The notes beneath the pieces are model-generated. The model was not told the origin of the DNA, did not search any database, and worked only from the letters and a program-made list of their open reading frames with translations. Made by a program: the position numbers and the translations under genes. This document shows, one piece after another, positions 22,001 to 29,925 of a stretch of 64,000 nt of DNA; position 1 is the first letter of the stretch, and every line of letters begins with the position of its first letter. The DNA lies in the NCBI GenBank assembly GCA_951799405.1, contig OX637351.1:5922251-5986250 (forward strand). The letters are read 5' to 3'. The DNA is from Agapetus fuscipes (taxonomy: Eukaryota > Arthropoda > Insecta > Trichoptera > Glossosomatidae).

Positions 22001-24972
22001 TTTCTCGGTCGTCCCTTATCTCTTTTTTCTTTCACACTACCTCTGTATATATAGTTTAGCCAGTCTATCATCATGCATTCTTTCCACATGCCCAAATCAT
22101 CCCATCACACTCTTTTGTACCTAATTTTCACATCCTCTTACAAATTACATTCTTTCTTTATCCATTCATTCCTAGCTCTATCCTTCAGAATTTTTCCTGG
22201 CATGCTTCTCAAATGCTTCATTTCCTGCAAGGTAAAAAGTTGCACTATGTGTGCAGCTTAGTTACGTCTTGCGTTGCGCAGAAAACGAGCGGATCTACGA
22301 GTGAGGTGGGCGACCACCTTGACTGAGTCATGGCACGGGATATCCCATTCACCAACATGTTAATTCTTGGGCAATACTAATATGTGTTGCTTTTATTGTT
22401 AGAGTGTCCGTCGCTAACTGCACGGACCACCTGTTCGTATATTTGGACCAGACCCATTGATCTGTTTTCTCCATCTTGAATATCATTGATATTCAAGATG
22501 GAGAAGAAACTAGCTTACGGCACTGTAGTATACTGCTATGATTTTAGTTGGGACCTTTTTTAATTGAACTTCAATTATTTATTTTACACGGTTTATTTCA
22601 CAATTTACAACAATTGATAATCCCTGCTTATTGGTCTTCACTGCAAAATGCGTGGAGCGACTAATAGCTCTCCGCACCATTGCAGTCCCTATATATAGTT
22701 ACAAAATAGATCTTTCTTGCATATTCCAGATCATTCGTCGTTTTCTCTCTCACACCAGAACGCCGTTATATGCACTACCACCATCATGGACTACTCCCAG
22801 ATTGTTCTAACCACACTAGGTCTTTCTCGCAGTTTCTGGATTATTCCACCTCCAGAACATTTAAGTACGCACACACAATGTCGTTCCAAGGCACGAATAC
22901 TCCTAGATGTTTCTGTATTACGTGCTTCAGTGTGTGTAATCACTTTGAAGTATCTGTGTATAAGCGCGCGTATTTCAAATTCGCCAAAATATTATAGCTC
23001 AATGACTGGACCTTTGTAATATTTTGTATTGTCCAAGAAATTGCAGGGAAATTTGCAAAGCGTGCGAAAACAATACACAAAGAACAGTTGTGTGACATAG
23101 TTTGCAAAAAAAAAACTATTGTATTTTCTTGTTGTTTTTCTAATCAATGAATTTGGGCTGTTGAATGAGTTTCATTTAAAAATGGTCCTCCAAATTTTTG
23201 AAGCAATCTACGAAAAATAGTCTCGCCTCTTTAAATACCTGTAAATCTTAATATGTTGCTTGACTTATAGGTTGGTATGAGGCTGACCACCCATACTGTA
23301 AAAAATGGTTCACTTTTCCAATGTCACCCCTGTTTCAGGTAGGGTCGGAAAAAGTTGCAGGGTTTATGTTCATTTGGAATTTGGATTTTAATTTGTAAGT
23401 AAGTAAGTTGTTCCTTGACTTATAGGTTGGTATGCGGCTGACCACCCATGCTGTAAAAATGGTTCACTTTGCCAATGTCACCCCTGTCTCAGGGAAGGAC
23501 GGCAAGAGTTGCAGGGTGTATGTCCATTTGAGATTTGGTTTTTATGTTGTAGGTTCACATGAGGCATGTGCAAGCGCGAACTTGTATGTGTCTTGTTGTG
23601 AGAATGCATGTAATGTGAATCTCCAATGTAACATATCTTTGCAACTTAGATTAGATTAGTACACATTCACAATTTGTAAGCGCAAACTTACACGTGTCTG
23701 TTTGTGGGCATGCATTTGATTGAGCTATAAGTAAATGTTAATATATCTTTGCAACTCAGATTATAGATTATTACAGACGAGAGGGCTGATTCACACCTCG
23801 CCGGTATTTACTTTGGGTTTGAAATAAGTAAACACTGAAAAGGGAAATCACTTCTGACACCCTCGGTGGGGATCAAACCCTCGCTTTCTGCATGGAATGC
23901 AAGCATTCTACCAACCGAGCTATCAACTGGAATTTTTACGAGCTTGGTCGTCGCTAAAAAGCGCCAATACTCAAGCAAGACCCAGTTGCTGTAAGTCAGG
24001 ATGGACCGTTTGTGATCAGTCTTTGGTAAAGGTGCAACAAAAGCAAAGCAAAAATTCAATCGGTCCGTAGCTCAGTAGTAACACTGCAGACTCTTAATAG
24101 GAAGGTTATGGGTTCGAATCCTGGCGGAGCACAAAAAATATACCATTTATATTTTCAAATTTGCTCTTGGCTAGGTTGAAAAATTCATAAACCTTTACCA
24201 ATGACCGGTCACCAAAGGTACATCCAGCCTTACAGCAACTGGGTCTTGCTTGAGTATGGCGCTTTGTAGCGACGACCAAGCTCGTACACCTCTGCGGCAC
24301 TACAACAAGTGTCATAGGATAGACCCCTAGAGTCTAGAATCTAGGGAGTCTCCCGCACAGGATTTCTTAAAAAAAAAAAAAGCAGTTGGTGCTTCACTTA
24401 GGTAGAAATGATTTATTTTCTTTACTTTTTGATTTATTACTATTTTGTTCATTTCGTGGATAAGTACTCCTAAATTTCCGTTCTTCTGTTTACATAATAC
24501 TTAAATATACCATATTCTGTTTTGAGAGCAGTAAATTTTTCTTGTAATTAGGCACAACTGTAACAACTTTCACTCCTTTGCAAATTTACCACTAAACTTG
24601 GTATCTGTGGCAAGATACAAATGACCATAATGTTATTATAATTGTTATCTTTACTTATATTTATTCTGTCATACCGTCTGTTGTCCAATCAAAATAAAAT
24701 AAAATAAAAAACAAATGAAAGCGCTCACCTTCCGATTTTGAAATGCACAGATAACGGCAGGACCTCTTCCCGAACACGACAGGCTGCCTCCAGAGATCTG
24801 CATCCGAGTCCTCGTCGTATGTCTTCAGGACGGGCCAGTACCCGGCCGGGCATTTCCCCGAGTTCTCCACGACCTGCAGGGCGGTGATGGGGCGCTCGTC
24901 GGGCAGAGCGCAGCTCAGGGTGTCCATCACCCCGCCGCCCGTCTCGGGTTTCACAAGCTTTGATTTGGACAT
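9733..24972 (-). CDS. Mvb12: Multivesicular body subunit 12 (ESCRT-I), five coding exons, 360 aa
   Basis: MVB12 is the fourth subunit of ESCRT-I (with TSG101, VPS28 and VPS37), which sorts ubiquitinated cargo into multivesicular bodies at the endosome membrane. Coding join, minus strand: 24972-24729, 14178-13962, 12770-12585, 10999-10882, 10050-9733; 1083 nt in one frame with phases 1, 2, 2 and 0 and GT..AG borders throughout. Residues about 26-166 form the MABP domain, a lipid-binding beta-prism: [33 protein letters not shown], then [37 protein letters not shown] and [12 protein letters not shown] proline-rich linker (about 284-302) leads to the C-terminal UMA domain (about 308-357; [20 protein letters not shown]), which binds ESCRT-I core partners. 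The start ATG at 24972 has no in-frame alternative nearby except a GTG. Exons are markedly GC-rich against AT-rich introns. Intron 1 is about 10.5 kb and full of repeats. Recognition rests on the combined MABP+UMA architecture and length; UBAP1-like proteins lack the MABP domain. Confidence 0.93.
10125..10552 (+). mobile_element. 5S-C chimeric SINE, full length
   Basis: Three parts in order. (1) 10125-10240 is 5S rRNA-derived: 'gtcaacgacaatacca', 'gaagttaagcaaca', 'gggcgcgg', 'acttggatgggtgaccgc' and 'acaccgcgtgttgttgg' follow the order and spacing of 5S rRNA. (2) 10248-10320 is a tRNA-like head with 'cgtagtccagtgg' (A-box-like), an anticodon-loop-like 'actcttaaa' (ctcgtaa in other copies) and 'ggattcgaatcc' (B box). 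(3) A SINE-C body ends in 'aacagcgctcacc' and an ATT-rich tail. Both pol III promoter types (5S A/C boxes; tRNA A/B boxes) are present. It lies in MVB12 intron 4, antisense to the gene. Confidence 0.9.
10882..10999 (-). CDS. Mvb12: MVB12 coding exon 4
   Basis: Acceptor TTGCAG before 10999 and donor AGG|GTGAGG at 10881. It encodes a short helix-forming linker ([16 protein letters not shown]) in a basic, serine-rich context. Confidence 0.88.
11035..11775 (+). pseudogene. LINE ORF2 C-terminal remnant, frameshifted
   Basis: Broken plus-strand frames show the order expected of a non-LTR retrotransposon ORF2 end: [10 protein letters not shown] near 11053, then [13 protein letters not shown] near 11527, RPLRRPRMR and [14 protein letters not shown]. 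Many stops and shifts show it is dead. It is a different lineage from LINE-A. Confidence 0.75.
11812..11955 (+). repeat. Repeat H, copy 1
   Basis: Contains 'gtttacaacaattgataatc', 'ctgcttattggtcttca' and 'tgcttggagcgacta', shared with 14196-14515 and 22533-22740. It may be part of an LTR or DNA element; unclassified. Confidence 0.6.
11967..12178 (-). mobile_element. LINE-A 3' end
   Basis: Minus orientation, tail 'atctaagctgcaaagatatg' at 11967, 5' limit near 'ccattttttacagtatacc'. Confidence 0.8.
12277..12530 (-). mobile_element. LINE-A 3' end, GATTA-tail type
   Basis: A complete copy of the 3' module with three tail units (TTAATCTAATCTAATCTAA at 12277). It lies 55 bp beyond the donor of MVB12 exon 3, in the same orientation as the gene. 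Confidence 0.88.
12585..12770 (-). CDS. Mvb12: MVB12 coding exon 3
   Basis: Acceptor CCTTGCAG before 12770 and donor CG|GTAAAT at 12584. It encodes the last MABP strand ([11 protein letters not shown]) and a linker ([14 protein letters not shown]). Confidence 0.92.
12862..13200 (-). mobile_element. SINE-C copies, two adjacent fragments
   Basis: 12862-13063 is a minus SINE-C with its head ('ttcgaacccacaacc'). 13081-13200 is the 3' part of another minus copy, with an ATT-rich tail side ('aataatattaagatgatt', 'ggtgagcactgttttt'). Confidence 0.75.
13205..13440 (-). pseudogene. CR1-like LINE ORF2 C-terminus and 3' end
   Basis: The minus strand reads [17 protein letters not shown], then [12 protein letters not shown], the motif pair found at the C-terminus of CR1-like LINE ORF2. 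A GC hairpin follows ('ggcgcctttgggatgacc...aaaggcgct') and then an ATT/AATAAT tail at 13205-13225. Confidence 0.75.
13490..13905 (-). mobile_element. LINE-A, 3' end plus end of ORF
   Basis: Minus orientation. The 3' module is at 13490-13744 with a GATTA-type tail. Upstream at about 13845-13905 lies the end of the ORF ('gccgccaacattacagatc', 'aaccgccatttctttctgt'). This joins the module to its coding region in a second copy independent of 60716-61552. Confidence 0.85.
13962..14178 (-). CDS. Mvb12: MVB12 coding exon 2
   Basis: Acceptor TTTGCAG before 14178 and donor GG|GTAAAC at 13961. It encodes the middle of the MABP domain ([13 protein letters not shown] to PEGFQYAG). A LINE-A copy ends 57 bp beyond the donor. 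Confidence 0.93.
14196..14515 (+). repeat. Repeat H, tandemly duplicated copy
   Basis: A block with 'cacggtttggttcacaattt', 'attggtctttcac' and 'tgcttgaagcgactactccc' occurs at about 14235-14345 and again at about 14365-14490, so this is a direct duplication within the repeat. It starts just upstream of MVB12 exon 2. Confidence 0.7.
14946..15202. mobile_element. LINE-A fragments, opposite orientation
   Basis: 14946-15038 is the plus-strand distal end with a GATTA tail. 15042-15202 is a minus-strand proximal part. They meet at the tail. Confidence 0.75.
15203..16340. other. Intron DNA, mostly unrecognised
   Basis: About 16090-16300 has weak similarity to SINE-C in minus orientation ('cctcaagagccctatgcga', 'ctagactgcagaccggtc'). 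Nothing else can be supported. Confidence 0.35.
16341..16517. mobile_element. Foldback MITE, family 3, copy 1
   Basis: The left arm 'aagtctcatcaccac', 'gtaattcttacctaccgaa' and 'tatcggtaatatt' is repeated in inverse complement at 16455-16517. The centre differs from the copy at 50091-50256, so the arms define the family. Confidence 0.8.
16773..17045 (-). mobile_element. SINE-B
   Basis: The minus-strand body runs from 'gcaacttagctatcttcttg' to the head near 17045 ('gttggtagagtgcttgcat' complement). The 'acacatatag' end is deleted. Confidence 0.8.
17225..17680 (-). mobile_element. LINE-A 3' ends, nested cluster
   Basis: A GATTA-tail copy (about 17327-17580) separates two pieces of an older copy: 17225-17326 (tail side, ending 'gcatgtgtacta') and about 17590-17675 ('cctcacatgaacataaacc' onward). 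The order fits insertion of the former into the latter. Confidence 0.65.
18181..18235 (-). mobile_element. SINE-B 3' part, left piece of an interrupted element
   Basis: 'aactaagctacacataacgt' to 'ccccgaaggggtcgcat'. The matching remainder resumes at 18677 after the 5S-C insertion. Confidence 0.8.
18241..18675 (+). mobile_element. 5S-C chimeric SINE inserted into a dimeric SINE
   Basis: The 5S-derived module is at about 18248-18362 ('gttagccatgttgaaagc', 'accgaagttaagcaacattg', 'acttggatgggtgactgc'). The tRNA-like head and SINE-C body follow, with an ATT-rich tail at 18655-18675. SINE-B sequence flanks both sides. Confidence 0.88.
18677..19160 (-). mobile_element. Dimeric SINE-C/SINE-B, right piece
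   Basis: 18677-18925 is the remaining SINE-B body and head. 18926-19160 is SINE-C joined to it through 'tttttacgagtttggtcgtcg', ending at the SINE-C head ('ggactacggaccggtc'). With 18181-18235 it makes one dimer split by the 5S-C insertion. Confidence 0.85.
19196..19372 (-). mobile_element. LINE 3' end with ATC tail
   Basis: The minus strand ends with a GC hairpin region ('gcgcccttgcagtgacag', 'gtcacgaaacggcgctc'), then 'taaaaatcatcatcatc'. The hairpin resembles those at 13219 and 25495. Confidence 0.55.
19608..19720 (+). mobile_element. LINE-A 3' module, truncated
   Basis: Starts 'gttccttgactaataggctg' and stops near 'gcgagagttgcagac'. The distal half is lost. Confidence 0.7.
20745..20860. 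repeat. Repeat K, copy 2
   Basis: Matches 700-840 through 'atatcgccaccttaaaggt' and 'aacttctcatagtaagtgaac'. Confidence 0.5.
20861..21551. other. AT-rich intron DNA, nothing recognised
   Basis: No supported feature. Confidence 0.35.
21552..21830 (+). mobile_element. Divergent SINE-B with a well-preserved tRNA-like head
   Basis: The head 'gtcgatagctcagttggc' and 'gggctcaatcccc' is followed by a SINE-B-like body ('tgatttcccgtttctgta', 'ttacctgtgaaatt', 'tgacccttcgggctgtaac'). In the head, 'tttgctttcaaagc' could form an anticodon arm. It differs at many positions from the other copies, so it is an older or separate subfamily. Confidence 0.75.
21850..22232 (-). pseudogene. LINE ORF2 C-terminal remnant related to LINE-A
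   Basis: The minus-strand translation gives [20 protein letters not shown], then [20 protein letters not shown] and [20 protein letters not shown]. This is the LINE-A ORF end with several stops and substitutions, so it is an old copy. Confidence 0.75.
22467..22505. repeat. Perfect 39-bp palindrome
   Basis: Arms 22467-22485 (TTCTCCATCTTGAATATCA) and 22487-22505 are exact inverse complements around a single T. No second copy was seen. Confidence 0.85.
22533..22740 (+). repeat. Repeat H, copy 3
   Basis: Contains 'attttacacggtttatttc', 'ttgataatccctgctt', 'ctatatatagttac' and 'cttgcatattccagatcatt', shared with 14196-14515. Confidence 0.65.
23256..23769 (+). mobile_element. LINE-A (ATTATAG tail) interrupted by LINE-A (GATTA tail)
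   Basis: The outer copy is 23256-23403 plus 23661-23769: it breaks at 'ttgtaagtaagtaag' and resumes 'agtacacattcac', ending 'agattatagatta'. The inner copy, about 23404-23660, starts 'ttccttgacttataggttgg' and ends 'cttagattagatt'. Confidence 0.88.
23798..24055 (-). mobile_element. Dimeric SINE-C/SINE-B, truncated at both ends
   Basis: SINE-B head and part of the body at 23798-23935, joined to the 3' part of SINE-C at 23936-24055 by 'tttttacgagcttggtcgtc'. Confidence 0.8.
24061..24370 (+). mobile_element. SINE-C with the third 3'-end type
   Basis: The head 'cggtccgtagctcagtag' and 'gggttcgaatcctggcgg' is followed by the body to 'gacgaccaagctcgta'. The ending 'cacctctgcggcactacaac', 'cctagagtctagaatctagg' and 'cgcacaggatttct' is also seen at 45859-45940 and 46190-46275. 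Confidence 0.8.
24729..24972 (-). CDS. Mvb12: MVB12 coding exon 1 (residues 1-81 plus 1 nt)
   Basis: ATG at 24972-24970 and donor AAG|GTGAGC at 24728. It encodes the start and first repeat of the MABP domain. The 5' UTR limit is not visible. Confidence 0.92.
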
Positions 24973-25118
24973 CACTGGTTGACTTTAATTTTACAGCTTT
25001 TGTTTTATTTCACTCTGGTTACATTATTTGGATTTGCTTTGACAGTTTATTTTTGCATTTATTTTGTTTCTTTCTTTTATAATTTTACTGCAATATAAAA
25101 CCTGTATTATTACTACAT

Positions 25119-25336
25119 TGCTTGACTGATAGGTTGCTGTAAAAATTGGTTCACTTTTGCCAATGCCACCCCGGTTTCAGGCAGTTGGAAGGTTTATGTT
25201 CATGTGAGGTTTTTAATTTTTTTATTTGTATGCTCACATGCAGAATGTGTAGACGCGTACCTACATGTGCCTGTTTGTGAGGATGCATTTAATATGAGCC
25301 TTAAATGTTAACATCTCTTTGCAGCTTAGATTATAG
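25119..25336 (+). mobile_element. LINE-A 3' end, ATTATAG-tail type
   Basis: From 'gcttgactgataggttgctg' to 'gcagcttagattatagatga', 147 bp upstream of the MVB12 start codon and antisense to it. Confidence 0.78.
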
Positions 25337-25337
25337 A

Positions 25338-25558
25338 TGAAGTCGGCATATTAATTGGAGACAGAGCATTCAAGGCGGCCACTCCAATGACTTGGAACGC
25401 TATTCCCGCCTCACTGAGGGAACTGGATTTGGAGAGACTGTTCGAAAGACGTCTCTAGACTCACCTCTTCGTCCAATCATACGGACAAGCGCCTTTGTAG
25501 TGACACACTGCCATAAAAGGTGCTATACAAATTTTGTCTTATCTATCTATCTAATTGA
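25338..25558 (+). pseudogene. CR1-like LINE ORF2 C-terminus with ATCT tail
   Basis: The plus strand reads GDRAFKAATPMTWNAIPASLREL, in which the FxxAxPxxWNxxP pattern is the CR1-like ORF2 C-terminal motif, then THLF after a stop. It ends with a 'gcgccttt..aaaggtgc' hairpin and a TATC repeat tail (25538-25555). No domain upstream remains. Confidence 0.75.
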
Positions 25559-26640
25559 CATAGACAAAATTGCGACAACACACCGAGGTGGCCAGGTTGC
25601 CTCGTTGGTGTATCGCCGGCCTCCTAACCTGAGACAGTAAAAAGGTTCGACTCGGAAAGTGATACTACAATTGCATCATAAACGCGTTACTTTTTTGTTA
25701 TTGATCTAAGTACTATTTTTTCTATGTATGAAGCTATTCTACCTATCAAAAAAATATTAATTTAATTAATTTTTCAAAACAAAAGGAAGAAGACAAAATA
25801 AATACATCACGGGACGGTCGAAAATACCTGATGCTCTATGGTTATTCCTTTTTCAAAAAAAGGAAGCAAAACAATTTTTCAAAAATAGAACTTCGTACTT
25901 AAATGTCAAATAATTCTCAAAGCTCCGCAAGCCGACAATTTTTTTACATTTTCTTGTATACTTAACACCGTTTTTATTAATTAAAGGATACGTCTTTGTT
26001 ATCCTTTTATAGGAGCAATAAAACCGATTACATTAATAAAGAGAGTAGTCACCTTTCACCCGCGACACTGCCGATCTATCATTACATCATATTTTATACA
26101 AACCTATTATTAGCCTATTAATAACCGGTTTATCAATAAAACCAGGTGATTAATAAATTTTTAACACGTTTCGACGTAACGTGAGAATATTTCAAAGCGT
26201 TGCTCAAGCTCATTGTTCCTTGTTTTTTTTACGAAAAATATCTTTGCACGGCGATCACAAAACAGCACGAAAATAACACACACTTTTCACAGAGAAAAAC
26301 GACACGTATTGTGTTGGATTGTGAAAATTAAAATGTCACGTTCAATATGCCGGAGAATCACGTGTAATATTTATTAATAATAGAGTTTATTGCTTGAGTT
26401 AAAATGCTCAATATTGCAAGAGTCCGACCGCCTCCGTTGGAAATTCTTGTGTTTTGACAGCGGCGGCAAGTTCGAAAACTTAAGGAATGTAACAAAATAT
26501 TCTTCTTCTTTGTGGCGGATTCCCGCGCACAGCAGGGGCGCCAGTGTCAAGTTGTAGGGAAATAACTGAGGAGTAATAATTTGCATACACATACACAGAA
26601 GCATACAAAAAAATCTAAACATAAAATTATGAACAAATTA
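25559..26640. other. Intergenic DNA, nothing recognised
   Basis: No supported gene or repeat family. Confidence 0.35.
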
Positions 26641-27072
26641 TGCCGCCAACATTACAAATCTACATTATAGATTAGCCGCCATTTTTTCCTGTCCTTACAT
26701 ACTTCTTTTATTTAATCGAGAGTCATAACCTTTTTCATACAAGCTCTCCTTTTATTATCTATCTATAATCTAAGCTGCAAAGATATGTTAACATTTAAGG
26801 CTCATATGAAATGCATACTTACAAACAGGCACATGTAGGTTCGCGCTTACACATTCTGCATGTGTGCATACAAATAAAGAAAACCTCACATGGACATAAA
26901 CCTTAATCTTGCAACTCCTGCCGCCGTTCCCGGAACCGGGGTGGCATTGGCAAAAGTGAACCGATTTTTACAGCACGGGTGGTCAGTCTCATACAAACCT
27001 ATCAGTCAAGGAGCATGACTTTGATGGCTTTGGATATCCCATTCATTCGCTATTTTAGAAATTTTATACATC
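26641..27072 (-). mobile_element. LINE-A (3' part of host copy) with a nested LINE-A end
   Basis: The ORF end is seen in minus orientation at 26641-26755 ('gccgccaacattac', 'gagtcataacctttttcat') and 27020-27072 ('ggatatcccattcattcgc'). Between them, about 26760-27014, is a nested LINE-A 3' module with its own tail. The host continues at 29926 beyond the LTR element. Confidence 0.8.
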
Positions 27073-27973
27073 TGTGGTGTCAGTGAGCTTCAGAGAAACA
27101 CCCACAGATGGCGCTTTGAGACAAATAAACTCATACGCAAAATCAAACAAGCATTCTTCATAAGGAATGAGATTTGAGCCATCAGGCAGATATTCTATTG
27201 ATTATCTCAAGGCGTGCTTGCGTACTTGGCCTCCCAAATCCGGCTCCGCTGGATAACAAGAACCAAGGTGGTCTCAACCTTTCTTTGTAGAGCTAGCTTC
27301 TCGGATAAAGAGTACCAACTGGGTCGATTCCACCCGAAGCCTTGCCTATGTGAGGAGCAGTGCAAATTGCCCCGTAGGTACTGGTAATGAGTCAGTGGCT
27401 TGCACTAAGCCGGAAGTAAAGTGAAGACGTCGAGCCATGGCTCCTCTGAACTAAGCTCTCCGCCTGCACCACACACACATACACACACACGTGTGTTACG
27501 GAAGGAATCGTGCGGGTGCTTTTGTTACCTCCCAAACGGTCCTATCTCTCCGTGCACACATACATACGCAATCGGAAGGACTCGTGCGGATACTTTTGAC
27601 CTTCCAAACGTAACCCTCCATCTGCGCACACATACACACAGCCGGGAGTAATTGTTGGGCAATTTAAGATTCTGACGTTGCTACCCGCGTTACACACACA
27701 TCGTGGAAGCTGGAACGAGTGACATCGAGCAACCGCTCTGTCCAAACACCTCTACCAGACATCCCGCGTGCTCCCAACAAGGAGAGATATCGAGGCTGGA
27801 CGTCAGCACTCTGTCTCTCCCATCTAGTGCTACAAATGAACAATAAGTGCTACGAGAAGTGTGTAAAGAACTCTAAACGAACCTGACTAACAATATTTCA
27901 CTGGTTGTGTAATTAAGGGCATAACGATACTTATAAATTTAAATGTCAATAAAAAACTATTCAAACCTTAACA
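27073..27973 (+). repeat. 5' LTR
   Basis: TG...CA ends. It contains CA-rich short repeats (27470-27495) and an AATAAA near 27949, the likely polyadenylation signal. The small open frames inside are duplicated in the other LTR and are not taken as genes. Confidence 0.92.
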
Positions 27974-27974
27974 G

Positions 27975-28060
27975 TGGTGACCTCCCGACGTGATAGAAAC
28001 ATTCAATCATAAAAACCACGTAACAGTGATGACCTCCTGACGTGAAAGTGACATTTAAAA
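27975..28060 (+). other. Primer-binding-site region, imperfectly duplicated
   Basis: 'acagtggtgacctcccgacg' with 'tgatag' is followed about 50 nt later by 'acagtgatgacctcctgacg' with 'tgaaag' (28023 on). The first copy abuts the LTR and is the likely site; I did not identify the tRNA. Confidence 0.65.
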
Positions 28061-28249
28061 ATAGTATAGTGAAATAGCAATGAAAGTCAAAGTGCGCATC
28101 AAGATGCCGCCATCCCGGCGTAACAACGTCAGTCTATGGCCCACACAAACAACATGAGGAATGTAACCCTCACCTCGCTGCAGCCGACCCCCCAATTCCA
28201 CCCAGTGCAACTACGTACTGGAGAATCGGACGTCGCACAACATAGCTGC

Positions 28250-28740
28250 CCAGCGAAACCAACATGCTGCACTGTCCAACTACGACACAGCAACCAACAT
28301 GCTACACCGTCGAACTACGACACAGCAACAACCATGCTGCAACCAGCAGCAACCGTCGAACTACGACACAGCAACCTTGCTGCAACAAACGGCAACCCTG
28401 CTGCACCAAGCAACCGTCGAACTACGACACAGCAACAACCATGCTGCAACCAGCAGCAACCGTCGAACTACGACACAGCAACCTTGCTGCAACAAACGGC
28501 AACCCTGCTGCACCAAGCAACCGTCGAACTACGACACAGCAACCTTGCTGCAACTAACAGCAACCCTGCTGCACCAAGCAACCGTCGAACTACGACACAG
28601 CAACCTTGCTGCAACTAACAGCAACCCTGCTGCACCAAGCAACCGTCGAACTACGACACAGCAACCTTGCTGCAACTAACAGCAACCCTGCTGCACCAAG
28701 CAACCGTCAAACTACGACACAGCAACCCATGCTGCAACAA
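28250..28740 (+). repeat. Minisatellite of 61-bp and 46-bp units inside the LTR element
   Basis: Units start at 'gcaaccgtcgaactacgaca'. Starts at 28578, 28639 and 28700 are exactly 61 bp apart. Earlier units alternate with a 46-bp form containing 'acaaccatgctgcaacc'. Because 61 is not a multiple of 3 the frame rotates, and long stop-free readings arise in all three forward frames (for example 28136-28618, 28264-28557, 28299-28679). Confidence 0.9.
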
Positions 28741-29029
28741 ACAGCAACCCCACTGCAGCCGACTCCTCAATTCCACCAGCACAACGAGACCCTGGAGGAT
28801 TGAATGTCGCCCAACACAGCTGCCCAGCCTGCAACAAGCAGCCTCTGCCGAACAACGGCAAAGCAAACTCTGCTGCAACCAGCAGCAGCCCGTCGAACTA
28901 CGACACAACAGGATCTGGCCGACAAGTCCACTTCCCAAACACATTCTACTGAAGCCCGACAAGAACTTGTCGCAACACACCGATCACCACCTTCATCGCA
29001 TCTGCCCTGCAAATGCTGGAGGGGACCTC

Positions 29030-29925
29030 TGTGGTGTCAGTGAGCTTCAGAGAAACACCCACAGATGGCGCTTTGAGACAAATAAACTCATACGCAAAAT
29101 CAAACAAGCATTCTTCATAAGGAATGAGATTTGAGCCATCAGGCAGATATTCTATTGATTATCTCAAGGCGTGGTACTTGGCCTCCCAAATCCGGCTCCG
29201 CTGGATAACAAGAACCAAGGTGGTCTCAACCTTTCTTTGTAGAGCTAGCTTCTCGGATAAAGAGTACCAACTGGGTCGATTCCACCCGAAGCCTTGCCTA
29301 TGTGAGGAGCAGTGCAAATTGCCCCGTAGGTACTGGTAATGAGTCAGTGGCTTGCACTAAGCCGGAAGTAAAGTGAAGACGTCGAGCCATGGCTCCTCTG
29401 AACTAAGCTCTCCGCCTGCACCACACACACATACACACACACGTGTGTTACGGAAGGAATCGTGCGGGTGCTTTTGTTACCTCCCAAACGGTCCTATCTC
29501 TCCGTGCACACATACATACGCAATCGGAAGGACTCGTGCGGATACTTTTGACCTTCCAAACGTAACCCTCCATCTGCGCACACATACACACAGCCGGGAG
29601 TAATTGTTGGGCAATTTAAGATTCTGACGTTGCTACCCGCGTTACACACACATCGTGGAAGCTGGAACGAGTGACATCGAGCAACCGCTCTGTCCAAACA
29701 CCTCTACCAGACATCCCGCGTGCTCCCAACAAGGAGAGATATCGAGGCTGGACGTCAGCACTCTGTCTCTCCCATCTAGTGCTACAAATGAACAATAAGT
29801 GCTACGAGAAGTGTGTAAAGAACTCTAAACGAACCTGACTAACAATATTTCACTGGTTGTGTAATTAAGGGCATAACGATACTTATAAATTTAAATGTCA
29901 ATAAAAAACTATTCAAACCTTAACA
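29030..29925 (+). repeat. 3' LTR
   Basis: Same as the 5' LTR except for a 5-nt shorter stretch at 'aaggcgtggtacttgg' (29168). It follows the purine tract directly. Confidence 0.92.

Larger units (their letters stand above)
27073..29925 (+). mobile_element. Non-autonomous LTR retrotransposon, about 2.85 kb
   Basis: Two direct repeats (27073-27973, 901 bp; 29030-29925, 896 bp) begin TGTGGTGTCAG and end CTTAACA, and bound a 1056-bp interior. The target-site duplication CATC lies at 27069-27072 and 29926-29929. One base after the left LTR is a primer-binding-site-like sequence (TGGTGACCTCCCGACGTGA), and a purine tract (GGAGGGGACC) lies just before the right LTR. The interior has no protease, reverse transcriptase or integrase, only a minisatellite. 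The LTRs differ, as far as I can see, mainly by one 5-nt indel near 27207, so the insertion is young. It must have been mobilised by an autonomous relative elsewhere. Confidence 0.92.

Noticed and set aside
27421..27651. Small protein gene duplicated at 29373-29603
   Set aside because: It is inside the two LTRs, rich in CA-repeat-coded His/Thr, and duplicated only because the LTR is.
28136..28618. Gag-like protein of 160 aa
   Set aside because: The open frame follows from the 61/46-bp array; equivalent frames exist in all three phases and no gag domain is visible.
28250..28740. CRISPR array
   Set aside because: Units are contiguous with no unique spacers, inside a eukaryotic LTR element.
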